Source: Porphyromonadaceae bacterium UBA4262
GTDB lineage: Bacteria; Bacteroidota; Bacteroidia; Bacteroidales; Muribaculaceae
Direction of reading: 5' to 3'
Assembly (NCBI GenBank): GCA_002396085.1
Contig: DGWI01000022.1
Span: forward strand, 9,282-73,281
DNA length: 64,000 nt
The notes under the pieces were generated by a model, which was not told where the DNA came from, did no database searches, and was given only the letters and a program-made list of their open reading frames with translations. Every line of letters starts with the position of its first letter. Within the stretch, counting starts at the first letter, position 1. The position numbers and the translations under genes were made by a program. Positions 33,665 to 42,654 of this stretch are shown here, in pieces.

Positions 33665-35470
33665 TCATTTTTGTTGGTGTGTTTTGCCGAGCATGGTGTT
33701 GATGACGATGTTAATGTCAGTGACATCGATTGCACCATCGCCCGACACGTCGGCTCGCGACATGTGTGTCGCGTTGCTGTCTTTGCCTAGCATCACGTTG
33801 ATGACAATGTTGACATCGCTCACATCGACAGCCCCGTCACAATTGACATCACACGTCTGGCAGTCATTGGCCAGGTCAACCACTAGGGTGACTACCGAGC
33901 GGGCGGGAATCTCGATGGCCTCACCAGTGTAGTCGTAGGGCAGGTTGCGGTCGTAGTTGAGGGCAAGGGCATTGCTCGTGGTGTACTTCTTGACTCCTGC
34001 CACCTGTTTGTTGCTGTCGGTGATTGAGAGGGTCACCGATTGATTGGACTGCGCCATATTGACATAGACCACCACTGCCTCCAGACCGTCGGGTGAAACA
34101 TAAGCCGAGCCCATCAGACCATTGAGGTCGTCAGCTCCTGTGAGACCGACGCGTTGGTAACCTGGCCGGATGAAGCGGCTGTAGTTGCCCAGCACCCATA
34201 GGTTGCGGTTGTCGACAATGGTACCGCCGTTCTTCAAGTCGCCATAACTTTCTGTGCCAGTGTCGCCTGCGGCGTTGACACGCAACAGATAGAAGCGATT
34301 TTTCTGTCCCCAACGTTCTTGGGCAAACGCTGTCCAGTAACTCCACGATGATACGCCGGCATAGACCAGATCGCAATAGATGACCTTGGCCATATACAGG
34401 GCGATGTCCATGTAGGTGGCTTCATCATAACCACCTTCGGGAAAGCCTGCCGATGCCGAGGGTGCAGCATCAAGCATGCTCCACTCGCTCTGAACCAAGC
34501 CCACCCCATGACTTGCAGCACCTTGAGCCGCAGTTGTGCGGGCACTGGTCAGGGCATTGTTGGTGGTGAATGACCAGTAACTGTGGGCAGCGGCAACAGG
34601 TGCCACATGCGGCAGGTTGCCCACGTATGATGTGCTGCCGGGGCTGAAGAAGGCATCGAGTTGGCTCGTCGCGTGGGTGTGGATGATTGACCATCCGCCA
34701 GTGAGGTATTGCCACTCAGCGGCCTCTGGAATCAGAATCTGCGTCGCTAGTGAGCGACTGTCGAGTGCGGAGTTCAGTTGTCGCACCAATAGCGCTATCT
34801 CATCGTTCTGCCACGGTGAGCCTTCTTGATTGCTTGATGAAGTCCAGTCATATTGTGGCTCATTGACTGGCGAGATGTAGCGTATGGGATAGCCCATGTC
34901 CACAAAGTGCTTGGCGACTGTTGCCATATATCCGGCAAAGTCGTCATAGCAATCACTCTTGAGGTTGGCATTAGTGTTCAGTAGGCTGGAGTTGAATGCT
35001 TTGCCGTTCTTGGTGTACTGCACCAGGGGCGAGTTGCTGAACAGCAGGATACTCTCAACGCCATATTCAGTAGCCTTCTGCATCAGCCAGCGCTGACCGG
35101 CGCAACGGCTCCAGTCGTAACTTGTGCCGTTGGTGGCCAGGTAACTATCGGCACGGCGATACGCATCCTCAATGCCGCTGTCATCGCCTTGTGCGGCACT
35201 GCCTGCACCCAGGTTGACGCGCCACAGGCTCAGCCCGATGCCCTCGGGATTGCCTCCACGATTATACGAGCGGGCGAACAGCAACTTGGCGGCCCGTTCT
35301 CGCATCGTGTCGTTAAAGTACCGTCCCACATAGTCGCCCAGCCAGCAGTCAGATGCTCCAAAGCCGGTGACAATCTGGTGCTTGGCTTGCAAATTGATTG
35401 TTGTTGTGGTGGCTGCTGTGCAGAGTGCCACAGCAGCCACCATCATGATGATTGTGATCTTCTTTCTCAT
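33665..35470 (-). CDS. GH30 endo-beta-glycosidase (subfamily 5-like, possible endo-beta-1,6-galactanase) with dockerins
   Basis: This 601-aa protein has a signal peptide (about 20 residues) and a GH30 domain opening with VTGFGASDCWLGDYVG. The proton donor is Glu204 in YISPVNEPQYDW and the nucleophile is Glu329 in LVQSEWSML. The pattern GNPEGIGLSLWRVNLGAGS is that of the GH30 group that includes endo-beta-1,6-galactanases, clearly different from the two GH30 enzymes at 18646-21470. Two dockerin half-repeats close the protein (about 543-597, CDGAVDVSDVNIVINVMLGK and GAIDVTDINIVINTMLGK). It is the last gene of the dockerin operon, 4 nt after the 84-aa gene. Confidence 0.87.
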   Translation of the reverse strand: MRKKITIIMMVAAVALCTAATTTTINLQAKHQIVTGFGASDCWLGDYVGRYFNDTMRERAAKLLFARSYNRGGNPEGIGLSLWRVNLGAGSAAQGDDSGIEDAYRRADSYLATNGTSYDWSRCAGQRWLMQKATEYGVESILLFSNSPLVQYTKNGKAFNSSLLNTNANLKSDCYDDFAGYMATVAKHFVDMGYPIRYISPVNEPQYDWTSSSNQEGSPWQNDEIALLVRQLNSALDSRSLATQILIPEAAEWQYLTGGWSIIHTHATSQLDAFFSPGSTSYVGNLPHVAPVAAAHSYWSFTTNNALTSARTTAAQGAASHGVGLVQSEWSMLDAAPSASAGFPEGGYDEATYMDIALYMAKVIYCDLVYAGVSSWSYWTAFAQERWGQKNRFYLLRVNAAGDTGTESYGDLKNGGTIVDNRNLWVLGNYSRFIRPGYQRVGLTGADDLNGLMGSAYVSPDGLEAVVVYVNMAQSNQSVTLSITDSNKQVAGVKKYTTSNALALNYDRNLPYDYTGEAIEIPARSVVTLVVDLANDCQTCDVNCDGAVDVSDVNIVINVMLGKDSNATHMSRADVSGDGAIDVTDINIVINTMLGKTHQQK

Positions 35471-35474
35471 GGAT

Positions 35475-35729
35475 TTACTTGCCCAACATCAAGTTGATGA
35501 TTGCATTGACATCAGCGATGTCGATTGCGTCATCGCCAAAATCGACTTCGCCCAGATAGATACGCGCATCACCATAGACTTGCATTAGGCGCAGGTTGGC
35601 ATGGTCAAACTTGGCCCGTTGTTCTATCACGACACCAGAGGTGTGATTGGTCTTGATGGTCAAATCCTGGGCTTGCATGCCAGTTAACCCCAGTGCTAAA
35701 AACAACGATAGGATGAAATTGTTTCTCAT
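35475..35729 (-). CDS. 84-aa secreted protein: CBM-like start fused to half a dockerin
   Basis: This 84-aa protein has a signal peptide (cleavage near MQAQ, residue 21). About 40 residues follow (GVVIEQRAKFD...IYLGEVDFG) that match the start of the CBM-like domain of its neighbour (DMTIEEGAVFD...VCLGEIDFG) and of the protein at 54517. The text then passes directly into the last dockerin helix AIDIADVNAIINLMLGK. It looks like an internal-deletion derivative of a gene such as 35814-37580 that kept its frame. It has a proper start and stop and sits 4 nt before the GH30 gene, so it is likely translated. A function as a dockerin competitor is speculative. Confidence 0.75.
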   Translation of the reverse strand: MRNNFILSLFLALGLTGMQAQDLTIKTNHTSGVVIEQRAKFDHANLRLMQVYGDARIYLGEVDFGDDAIDIADVNAIINLMLGK

Positions 35730-35813
35730 TTTTGTATCTTAAAAAATGCGCAAGTTACACGCACTGGGTGAGGTAACTTGCGCAAAAGTCAGTATTAACC
35801 TTTCTATAATTTC

Positions 35814-37580
35814 TTACTTGCCGAGCATTGCGTTGATGATAGCGTTGATATCAGCAATATCAACAGCACCGTCACCGTTCATGTCGCAAATCAGGTTCAC
35901 ATCAGCCTTGCCCAGCATCATGTTGATGGCTGCATTGACATCAGCGATATCAACAGCACCGTCACCGTTTGCATCGCCAGGAACGCCTTGAGCATCCACG
36001 TGCTTGTCAAACCAGATGTCCCACACATTGGCACCAGTGCTAGTACTGGGCGTGTTGTAAACCATGAACAGGTCGTGCTTGCCAGTGACATTCACCAGGA
36101 ACTCGCCAGCAGTGCGCTTGCGCACACTCCATGCGCCTGTTCCTTGCAGACGGACCACTGCGATGGGCTCATGACCCTCAAGGATAGCGGGCAGATTCTG
36201 ATCCCAATCCTCGGGAGTGTAGATGAAGTCAGGATCAAGGTCGAGATAGAACGAGAAGTTCGACACATCGATATCGCCAATCCACGAGGGTTCGCTCGAG
36301 TGGTTGACAATGATGCGCTTCCAGCCACCCTCGCCGAAGTCGACACCGTCGCCATCGCCGAAGAAGTCAATGACTGTGCCATTGCCAGTGTAGCCGATGT
36401 TGCCTGCGCCCTCATACTGGCCGCGGTTCTTCACCTCGTAGCCCCAAGGATTACCTTGGCCCTCGGGACAACCTTCAAATGTAAAGTGGAATGCATCGGC
36501 ATCGGGCTCGACATCTTCAAGAACGATGCCGCAGTCGACGTGCTCGACCCACAGGATGTCCTCGACAAACTCGATGGCCTGCAAGTTGGTGCTGCCACCC
36601 AGCCACTTGACTAACACGCGGTGCTGGCCAGTGATGTTGGGCAGGTTCTTGGCAAAGGGGAACGGACCCTGGTTGCCCAGGTCAAGACCCGACCATACGG
36701 TGAGGAACTTGTTGGCTTCGGTCACCTCGTCAAGGTAGAACTCCAGGTAGTCGTAGATGTTAGATGCCCAGTGGGTCATATAGCATACAAGTTGTTTGTA
36801 CTTGCCATTGCCAAAGTCCACCGTTCCATAGTCGGCGATGAAGCCCTCATGGGTCCAGCCCCAGGCATTCTTGCCGTTGGCCGAAGTGTCGATGCGAGTG
36901 TCGGGATAGTCAGTACCCTCGCCCACGGGGACGGCGGGTTCTGAGTCAATCGAGTAAATCTTGAGCGTGATCAGGTCATAACCAGGCTTCTCATTGGGGT
37001 TGAGCAGACGGATGCCGCTGTCCCAGTCGCCCGGATCGCTGACGAAGTCCTCGGGAGTCAGTGCGTTCTCATAGAAGTTAATCGAACGGATGTTGCCCGA
37101 ACCGCCAACAAAGGTCATCCACACCTTCTGCTTGCCGGTAGGCTTGACATAGGTGATACCCTCAATGGCAGGACCGCCACCAGGAAGCAGTGAGTCGACC
37201 TCGCAATTGTAGGACATATTGGCGGCATACAAGCCATAGCGCTGATAGCCACCAGTCTCGTTGAAGGCCATCTGCGTGAAGGGAACTGAACTCTCGTAGG
37301 TGCTGCCTGCGTGGAGAACTGCCCAACCATCGGTGTACCAACCATTGGCAAACTCGATGCTCGTTGCCTCGAAGTTATCACCATTGGTGCCGAAGTCTAT
37401 CTCACCAAGGCAAACACGTGTGGTGGTGCCACAGTTGCCGATGTTCTGATTCAGGCGATCAAACACTGCGCCCTCCTCAATGGTCATGTCGCCAGCGTGG
37501 ACAAAAACGTCAGCGGCTTGCATGGTGAACGGAGCCACCAAAGCCACTAGGCTAGCTAGAAAAGTAGATTTTTTCATCAT
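35814..37580 (-). CDS. Secreted three-module CBM6-like protein with two dockerin repeats
   Basis: This 588-aa protein has a signal peptide (about 22 residues). Three galactose-binding-like beta-sandwich modules follow (about 25-175, 205-355 and 365-525). They share words such as GEIDFGTNGDNFEATSIEFANGW, YGTVDFGNGKYKQLV and VDFGEGGWKRIIV, and resemble CBM6-type carbohydrate-binding modules. The C-terminus has two dockerin half-repeats (DANGDGAVDIADVNAAINMMLGK-like and MNGDGAVDIADINAIINAMLGK). No catalytic domain is visible. A paralogue at 54517-56193 has the same three modules but a sorting tail instead of dockerins. It is the first gene of the dockerin operon, behind promoter B. Confidence 0.82.
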   Translation of the reverse strand: MMKKSTFLASLVALVAPFTMQAADVFVHAGDMTIEEGAVFDRLNQNIGNCGTTTRVCLGEIDFGTNGDNFEATSIEFANGWYTDGWAVLHAGSTYESSVPFTQMAFNETGGYQRYGLYAANMSYNCEVDSLLPGGGPAIEGITYVKPTGKQKVWMTFVGGSGNIRSINFYENALTPEDFVSDPGDWDSGIRLLNPNEKPGYDLITLKIYSIDSEPAVPVGEGTDYPDTRIDTSANGKNAWGWTHEGFIADYGTVDFGNGKYKQLVCYMTHWASNIYDYLEFYLDEVTEANKFLTVWSGLDLGNQGPFPFAKNLPNITGQHRVLVKWLGGSTNLQAIEFVEDILWVEHVDCGIVLEDVEPDADAFHFTFEGCPEGQGNPWGYEVKNRGQYEGAGNIGYTGNGTVIDFFGDGDGVDFGEGGWKRIIVNHSSEPSWIGDIDVSNFSFYLDLDPDFIYTPEDWDQNLPAILEGHEPIAVVRLQGTGAWSVRKRTAGEFLVNVTGKHDLFMVYNTPSTSTGANVWDIWFDKHVDAQGVPGDANGDGAVDIADVNAAINMMLGKADVNLICDMNGDGAVDIADINAIINAMLGK

Positions 37581-37629
37581 AATGTTAGTTTATTAGAGTG
37601 AATGAAAATTATTGCTCTTTTTTCAACTG

Positions 37630-37685
37630 CAAAATTACCACCTCTATTTATTAGGCTATGAAACTATTGTTTCAAAAAATAGCAA
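37630..37685 (-). promoter_or_regulatory. Promoter B: regulon motif plus -7 box for the dockerin operon
   Basis: On the minus strand TTGCTATTTTTTGA spans 37685 to 37672 and TAATTTTG spans 37637 to 37630, with 34 nt between. Downstream of the motif it also shares AAAC, GTTTCAT and TAATAA with promoter D at the same offsets. Confidence 0.8.
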
Positions 37686-37713
37686 TTTTTCGATTTGTCA
37701 CATTTTTAGAAGA

Positions 37714-39672
37714 TTAACGATCAGTGCGGAAGGGGGCGACGGGCAGATTGTCACGGCCTCGCAGATTGTTGGGTGGACAGTTGGCCCATGCATAACGAAC
37801 TGCTACAGGCATCGACACTTGCGTCGACCAAACGGTCAGTTGGTCGCCTTGCACGGTGGCTTGTGCGGGATGAAACACCATGTCGGGTCCGGCAATGACT
37901 AGGCCTTCGGCTTGTTGCCCTGAGATGGTGATGGGCTGATTGAAGGTGAGCACCATCTTGTTGCCCTCGACGCGGTGTCCGATGTATTGAGGCACCTGGT
38001 AGTGTCCTTTGCCGTATGTGTCGGCCAGTGCGGCAAGCGCCAGACGGCGGCCCACCTCCTGCTTGTTCTTGGGGTGGATGTCGTAAGGCTCGCCGATATC
38101 AATCGCGAGAGCCATGTCGGTGTGCTCAAGCGTGAGTGCATTGGCTTGAGCCTCACGCAGATAAGCCCATGACGAATTGGGCTGTACCAGGGCTGGCTCT
38201 TGCCATCCAGCCAGTTGCACAAAGTAGAAAGGCATTGTGGCATTGCGCCATGTCTGTCGCCAGTCGTGAATCAACGCCTGGAACAATGGAGTGTAGCCTT
38301 TCCACCTTGAAGCGTTTTCCTCGCCTTGATACCAGATGACACCCTTGATTGCGAAGTCCTTGAACGGATGGACCATGGCATTATAGAGGTTGGCAGGATA
38401 GTTCTGATGGTCGGGGTGGATGGCGCGGTAGGGTAGGTCTTCCTGAGCCACACCGATGTGCCAACGCCAGTCGCCAGCCAGCGAGATGACATCATCGGCG
38501 ATGCCGATGGACAAGTCGCTCGCATCGCCGCAGATGCCGCCCAAGCCACTGCCGTCCTTCACCTTGACGGTAATAATAGCCTTGCCGGCCTTGATCCACT
38601 CGGCGGGTATCTTGTAGTTGCGCACAATCCAGTAGCCGTCGGTCTCGCCCACCTTGTGCCCATTGAACCACGTGATGTCGATGTCATCGACCTTGCCCAC
38701 CTTGAGGGTGAGTTCCTTGCCGGCCCATCGTTCGGGCAGATTGACCACCTTCTGGAACCAGACGATACCGTCGAAGTTGTTTAGTCCTTGCCACTCCCAG
38801 GCATTGGGTAATGGCATGGTGCCCCAGTCCTCGCTGCTTTGCTCGGCATCAATCCACCGAGGTTTTCCGTCTTGCATGCCTTGATCGGCGCGGTCATAGT
38901 TGGCTTGCCAGTCTTTCACGTCTTGGTCATACTTGTGGCACAGTGCTTCGCGGTCGCCGTTGGCTGTCAGGATGGCTTGTGCATTGTTTTGATGTTCAAT
39001 CACATGAGTTAATGTCGGGGCACTGGTCCAGGCCTCGGCAGGTGTGCCTCCCCACGAACTGTCGATGACACCGATGGGCACACCCAGTTGCTGCTGCAAC
39101 TGGCGGGCAAAGAAATAGGCGACCGACGAGAAGTTCTCGACCGTGGCACCCGAGCACACAGCCCATCCGTCACCATTGACTTGCGGCAACTGGTTGGGAA
39201 CGAGTGATGTTACATGCTTGCTTTGCAGCAGGCGAATTTGTGGATGGTCGGCGTTAGCCAGTTCTTGTTGCCAATCTTTGACTTGGCCCCAACCCTTGAC
39301 GGGCATCTCCATATTGCTCTGGCCCGAGCAGAACCACACCTCGCCCACAAGCACGTTTTGCAGTGTGCGCGTGTCGCCATCGTTGATGGTGATGGTGTGT
39401 GGGCCACCGGCCTTGGGAGTGGGTAGTGCAACGGCAAATGTACCATCGGCACCGATGACACCTGTTGTTGCCTTTTTGTTCCACGATGCGGTGACAGTCA
39501 CTTGCCCTGTGCGATTAGACTTTCCTTTGACCAACAGCGTGCTGCGTTGCTGCACCACCATATTGCTGCTCAAGTAGGCGGGCAGGGTCACAGTTGCCGA
39601 AGTGCTCATCGCCATGGCGTTGGCCAGAGCGATGAGCAACGAGGTGCTAATGATCTTATTGATCTCTTTCAT
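37714..39672 (-). CDS. SGNH-type sialate O-acetylesterase-like carbohydrate esterase
   Basis: This 652-aa protein has a signal peptide (about 26 residues). An N-terminal beta domain is followed by an SGNH/SASA esterase domain with the catalytic Ser in VWFCSGQSNMEMP (about 115-120), block VIDSSWGGTPAEAW, block VIWYQGEENA, and the Asp-His pair in YDIHPKNKQEVGRRLA. A GH2-like jelly-roll is inserted at about 280-415 (WFQKVVNLPERWAGKELTLKVG). Such enzymes remove acetyl groups from sugars, often from plant or host glycans. It is the last gene of the FG-GAP/GH2 operon, 63 nt after the GH2 gene across a tandem-repeat spacer. Confidence 0.87.
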   Translation of the reverse strand: MKEINKIISTSLLIALANAMAMSTSATVTLPAYLSSNMVVQQRSTLLVKGKSNRTGQVTVTASWNKKATTGVIGADGTFAVALPTPKAGGPHTITINDGDTRTLQNVLVGEVWFCSGQSNMEMPVKGWGQVKDWQQELANADHPQIRLLQSKHVTSLVPNQLPQVNGDGWAVCSGATVENFSSVAYFFARQLQQQLGVPIGVIDSSWGGTPAEAWTSAPTLTHVIEHQNNAQAILTANGDREALCHKYDQDVKDWQANYDRADQGMQDGKPRWIDAEQSSEDWGTMPLPNAWEWQGLNNFDGIVWFQKVVNLPERWAGKELTLKVGKVDDIDITWFNGHKVGETDGYWIVRNYKIPAEWIKAGKAIITVKVKDGSGLGGICGDASDLSIGIADDVISLAGDWRWHIGVAQEDLPYRAIHPDHQNYPANLYNAMVHPFKDFAIKGVIWYQGEENASRWKGYTPLFQALIHDWRQTWRNATMPFYFVQLAGWQEPALVQPNSSWAYLREAQANALTLEHTDMALAIDIGEPYDIHPKNKQEVGRRLALAALADTYGKGHYQVPQYIGHRVEGNKMVLTFNQPITISGQQAEGLVIAGPDMVFHPAQATVQGDQLTVWSTQVSMPVAVRYAWANCPPNNLRGRDNLPVAPFRTDR

Positions 39673-39693
39673 TTGCTTGGAGAATTATTGTTT

Positions 39694-39730
39694 TCGAGTA
39701 ATCGAGTATTCGAGCAATCGAGCAATCGGG
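39694..39730 (-). repeat. ATCGAG-type tandem repeat in an operon spacer
   Basis: Four to five imperfect units of TCGAGTAA / TCGAGTAT / TCGAGCAA stand in a row between the GH2 and esterase genes. The unit length is about 8 bp, as in the other repeated spacers of this window, but the word is different. Confidence 0.6.
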
Positions 39731-39735
39731 TTTGA

Positions 39736-42654
39736 TTAAAATGCTTTAGTGCTGCGGGTGGTGGCTTGGGCTGGGACGAGTCCTGGCGAGGTGACACGCA
39801 CTGTGATGTCGCCTGGAGTGAAGGTTGTGCGCACAGCCACGCGCATCAGGCCGCCCTCGGCTTGCAGTTCTGGGTCACCTGGTGCATGATAACTGAGCGG
39901 TTTTCCCTCGGTGACATAGAAGTTGTAGGAACCCTTGTAGACTCCCTCGCCGTCGACCTCAAAGTGTAGCAACGGATTGGCCTGTGGGCACCAGTGACCA
40001 TCACGATCAACCACACGCACCGTGGCGATGAATGCGTCGCTGGCATTGGCGTGCAAGACAAACTGCTCGCCATCGGGCTTGCTGCCCTGAGGCTCGATGG
40101 TCACTTCCAGGTGGTGAGGCTCGCCCGATGAATGAATCTCGTCACTGCACACTTCATGTCCTTGCTCATCGCGACCCACGGCACGCACCGTGCCTGGCTC
40201 CCAATTGATGTGCTGCCAGGTACACCGACGTGTAGCGGGGTCGGGTGTGACTGTGCCCATTGACTTGCCGTTGACCAGTAGTTCGACCTGCGGGCAGTTG
40301 CTCCAGGCATCGATATCTTGCACACCGCTGTAGTTCCAGTGACTCTGTAGGGTTACACCCGGTCGTTTATCATACGCTACCCACAGGGCTTTCTCGTAGA
40401 TGCGATAAGGCAGTTTAGCGAAGCGGTTTCCGTCCATGGCACATGAGCCCAGACTCTTCTGGTTGCGGCGGCCGTTGAGGTAGATGGTATAACCCTCGCC
40501 GTAGGTCTCGCCCAGCATCCAGTGTATCCAGCCGCAGGCTTTGTTTTTGAGGTCATCCAGATAGTTCTGCACATAGAATGCGGCAAATGCCTTCTCGTTG
40601 TCATAGTCATCGCGAGCGATGCACCAACTGGGCCTTCCGCTCCAGTTTGTGCCGTAGACCTCGGTGTTGAGCGTGGGATAGCCTTGTTGTTTTTCATATC
40701 GGTTGGTGTAGCCAATGAGAATGTTTTGCTTGCGGTCCCACTCGGGTGGGAAGCCGTCACGATTCATCACCAGCCGCGGAGTCATAAAGTCCCACTTCAG
40801 CACCTGCTCCAGTGTGTAGCTGGGCAAGTATTTTTCGCCGTCATAGGCCAGACCGTTGTTTGACTCCCACACGATGACCGAGGGGTGGTTGCGCATGGCC
40901 ACAATCAGGTCGCGGTCATATTCACGCTTGTAGGTCAGGGCAGGCTCATTCTTGAGCGACCACTCGTTGTCGCCACTGTTGACAATGAGCATCACGCCCA
41001 GAGCGTCGCAGGCATCAAAAGCCTCGCTGTAGGGTGCCTGATGCCCCACGCGCAGCACATTGCCGCCACATTGCGCGATGCGACGGATGTCGGCCCATTG
41101 CATGGCGGGCGGCACTGCCGCTCCCAGACCTGGATAGATGTTGCGGTTGCCGAATCCTCGCAAGATGCACCGCTCACCGTTCACATAGCAGTAGTCTTCG
41201 TCCCATGTGACGGTGCGCAATCCCATTTTCTCGCTGTGTTCATGGGTCTTCTTGCCATCGGCATATACTTCATCAACCACAGTGTATAGATAAGGCTCGC
41301 CCTGCATGCCCACAGGATACCATAGAGTGGGGTGTGCGATAGAGTCGGTGTGGTCAAATGTGATTGCACCACCAGCAGGGGCGATACGGGTCTGCTTGAA
41401 ACGTAAGACTGCCTTGCCCTTTTTGTCAAGGATGCGTGTGCGCAGCTCGATGCGGCGAGGCAGGGGCGACTGGTTGACAACACGTGTCATCAGGCGCACC
41501 ACGGCGCGGTTGGCATCGGTGCGCAATGTGGCATGATAGGTACCCCACTGTCCATGGGGTGAGTAGGCGTTGAGAGGAATGTACACATCTTTTATCACGT
41601 GCAGGTAGACACCTGCCACAATGCCGCCCATGGCTTGCCCGAAGCCCTCGTTCTCGGCAAAGTTGGGATAGGTGAAGAATGTGTTTCGGCTATTTGAGAC
41701 CTTGACACACAGCAGATTGTCCTCGCCATAGTGGACGTAGGGCGTGATGTCGACCACAAAGGGTAGCGAACTGCCCACATGGGTCACAGGTCCGGGCTGC
41801 TTGACAGCCGAGTTGCCCTCGATGGCATGACCATTGATATAGACGGTGGCGCCGATGTTGACACTCTGGAACTCGATGAACAATCTCTTGTCTTGCCATT
41901 TGGCGGGAATGTTCAGCGACTTGCGATACCAGGTCTCGCCACGCCAGCATCGCTCGCCGGTGGTAGCATTGAGGTAGGTGTCCTGCTCGTTGTAGCAGTG
42001 AGGAATGCCCACTTCTTGCCACTGAGAGTCATCGAGTGTGGTGTCTAGATAGTATGAATCAGGATGTTGTGTGCTGACAGGATGCACCTGCAGTTCGCTC
42101 AAATGAGGCATCATTAAGTGCCCGTCCTGTGCCAAACATTGGTTGACACTCACGCGCAAATAACGGAATGCAGTAGTGGTGGGCACAACGATTGATGTGT
42201 AGCCCACCACCTGTGTATAACCCACAGTGTTGTTGACTGTGGTGATGTCGTTGACAATGTTGTGCTGGCAGTGTAGTGGGGTAGTGTCATCGGTCAGAGT
42301 CGACCAGTTCTCGCGGTCACTACTCACCTCAATGCATACTGTGGCACACTGTACCGAGTCGCCGGCAAACAACAGTTCAACCGACGTGGCAACAACAGGT
42401 TTGAGCAGATCCAATGTGAGCGTGTCATTACCTTGATGTCGAGTGTCAAGACGACCATCGTTGGCCTCAGTCACACGGTGGCTGCCACATTGTACATCCA
42501 GCCCTGTAGCCATGCTCGATGCCTGCGTGATGACGCGAGTGAACTTCCAGGGCGTGTTGCCCAGATTGATGACTTCATTGCCACGCACCGCATGAGGCGT
42601 GATGAGTGTCACCAGCAGCAATGCAATCCATGTCAGTCTCATTGTCGAGGTCAC
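39736..42654 (-). CDS. GH2-family glycosidase with inserted discoidin-like domain
   Basis: This 972-aa protein has a signal peptide (about 25 residues). The GH2 sugar-binding domain is interrupted early, after LGNTPWKFTR, by an F5/8-type discoidin-like module (about 40-195, ending AFRYLRVSVNQC). It resumes with TTLDDSQWQEVGIPHCYNEQD. The immunoglobulin-like domain and a TIM barrel follow. The nucleophile is the Glu in LNTEVYGTNW (about 664). At the acid/base position the usual Asn-Glu is replaced: the stretch reads SVIVWESNNGL (about 595). Ig-like domains follow at the C-terminus. Family is clear, substrate is not. It overlaps the FG-GAP gene by ATGA. Confidence 0.87.
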   Translation of the reverse strand: MTSTMRLTWIALLLVTLITPHAVRGNEVINLGNTPWKFTRVITQASSMATGLDVQCGSHRVTEANDGRLDTRHQGNDTLTLDLLKPVVATSVELLFAGDSVQCATVCIEVSSDRENWSTLTDDTTPLHCQHNIVNDITTVNNTVGYTQVVGYTSIVVPTTTAFRYLRVSVNQCLAQDGHLMMPHLSELQVHPVSTQHPDSYYLDTTLDDSQWQEVGIPHCYNEQDTYLNATTGERCWRGETWYRKSLNIPAKWQDKRLFIEFQSVNIGATVYINGHAIEGNSAVKQPGPVTHVGSSLPFVVDITPYVHYGEDNLLCVKVSNSRNTFFTYPNFAENEGFGQAMGGIVAGVYLHVIKDVYIPLNAYSPHGQWGTYHATLRTDANRAVVRLMTRVVNQSPLPRRIELRTRILDKKGKAVLRFKQTRIAPAGGAITFDHTDSIAHPTLWYPVGMQGEPYLYTVVDEVYADGKKTHEHSEKMGLRTVTWDEDYCYVNGERCILRGFGNRNIYPGLGAAVPPAMQWADIRRIAQCGGNVLRVGHQAPYSEAFDACDALGVMLIVNSGDNEWSLKNEPALTYKREYDRDLIVAMRNHPSVIVWESNNGLAYDGEKYLPSYTLEQVLKWDFMTPRLVMNRDGFPPEWDRKQNILIGYTNRYEKQQGYPTLNTEVYGTNWSGRPSWCIARDDYDNEKAFAAFYVQNYLDDLKNKACGWIHWMLGETYGEGYTIYLNGRRNQKSLGSCAMDGNRFAKLPYRIYEKALWVAYDKRPGVTLQSHWNYSGVQDIDAWSNCPQVELLVNGKSMGTVTPDPATRRCTWQHINWEPGTVRAVGRDEQGHEVCSDEIHSSGEPHHLEVTIEPQGSKPDGEQFVLHANASDAFIATVRVVDRDGHWCPQANPLLHFEVDGEGVYKGSYNFYVTEGKPLSYHAPGDPELQAEGGLMRVAVRTTFTPGDITVRVTSPGLVPAQATTRSTKAF

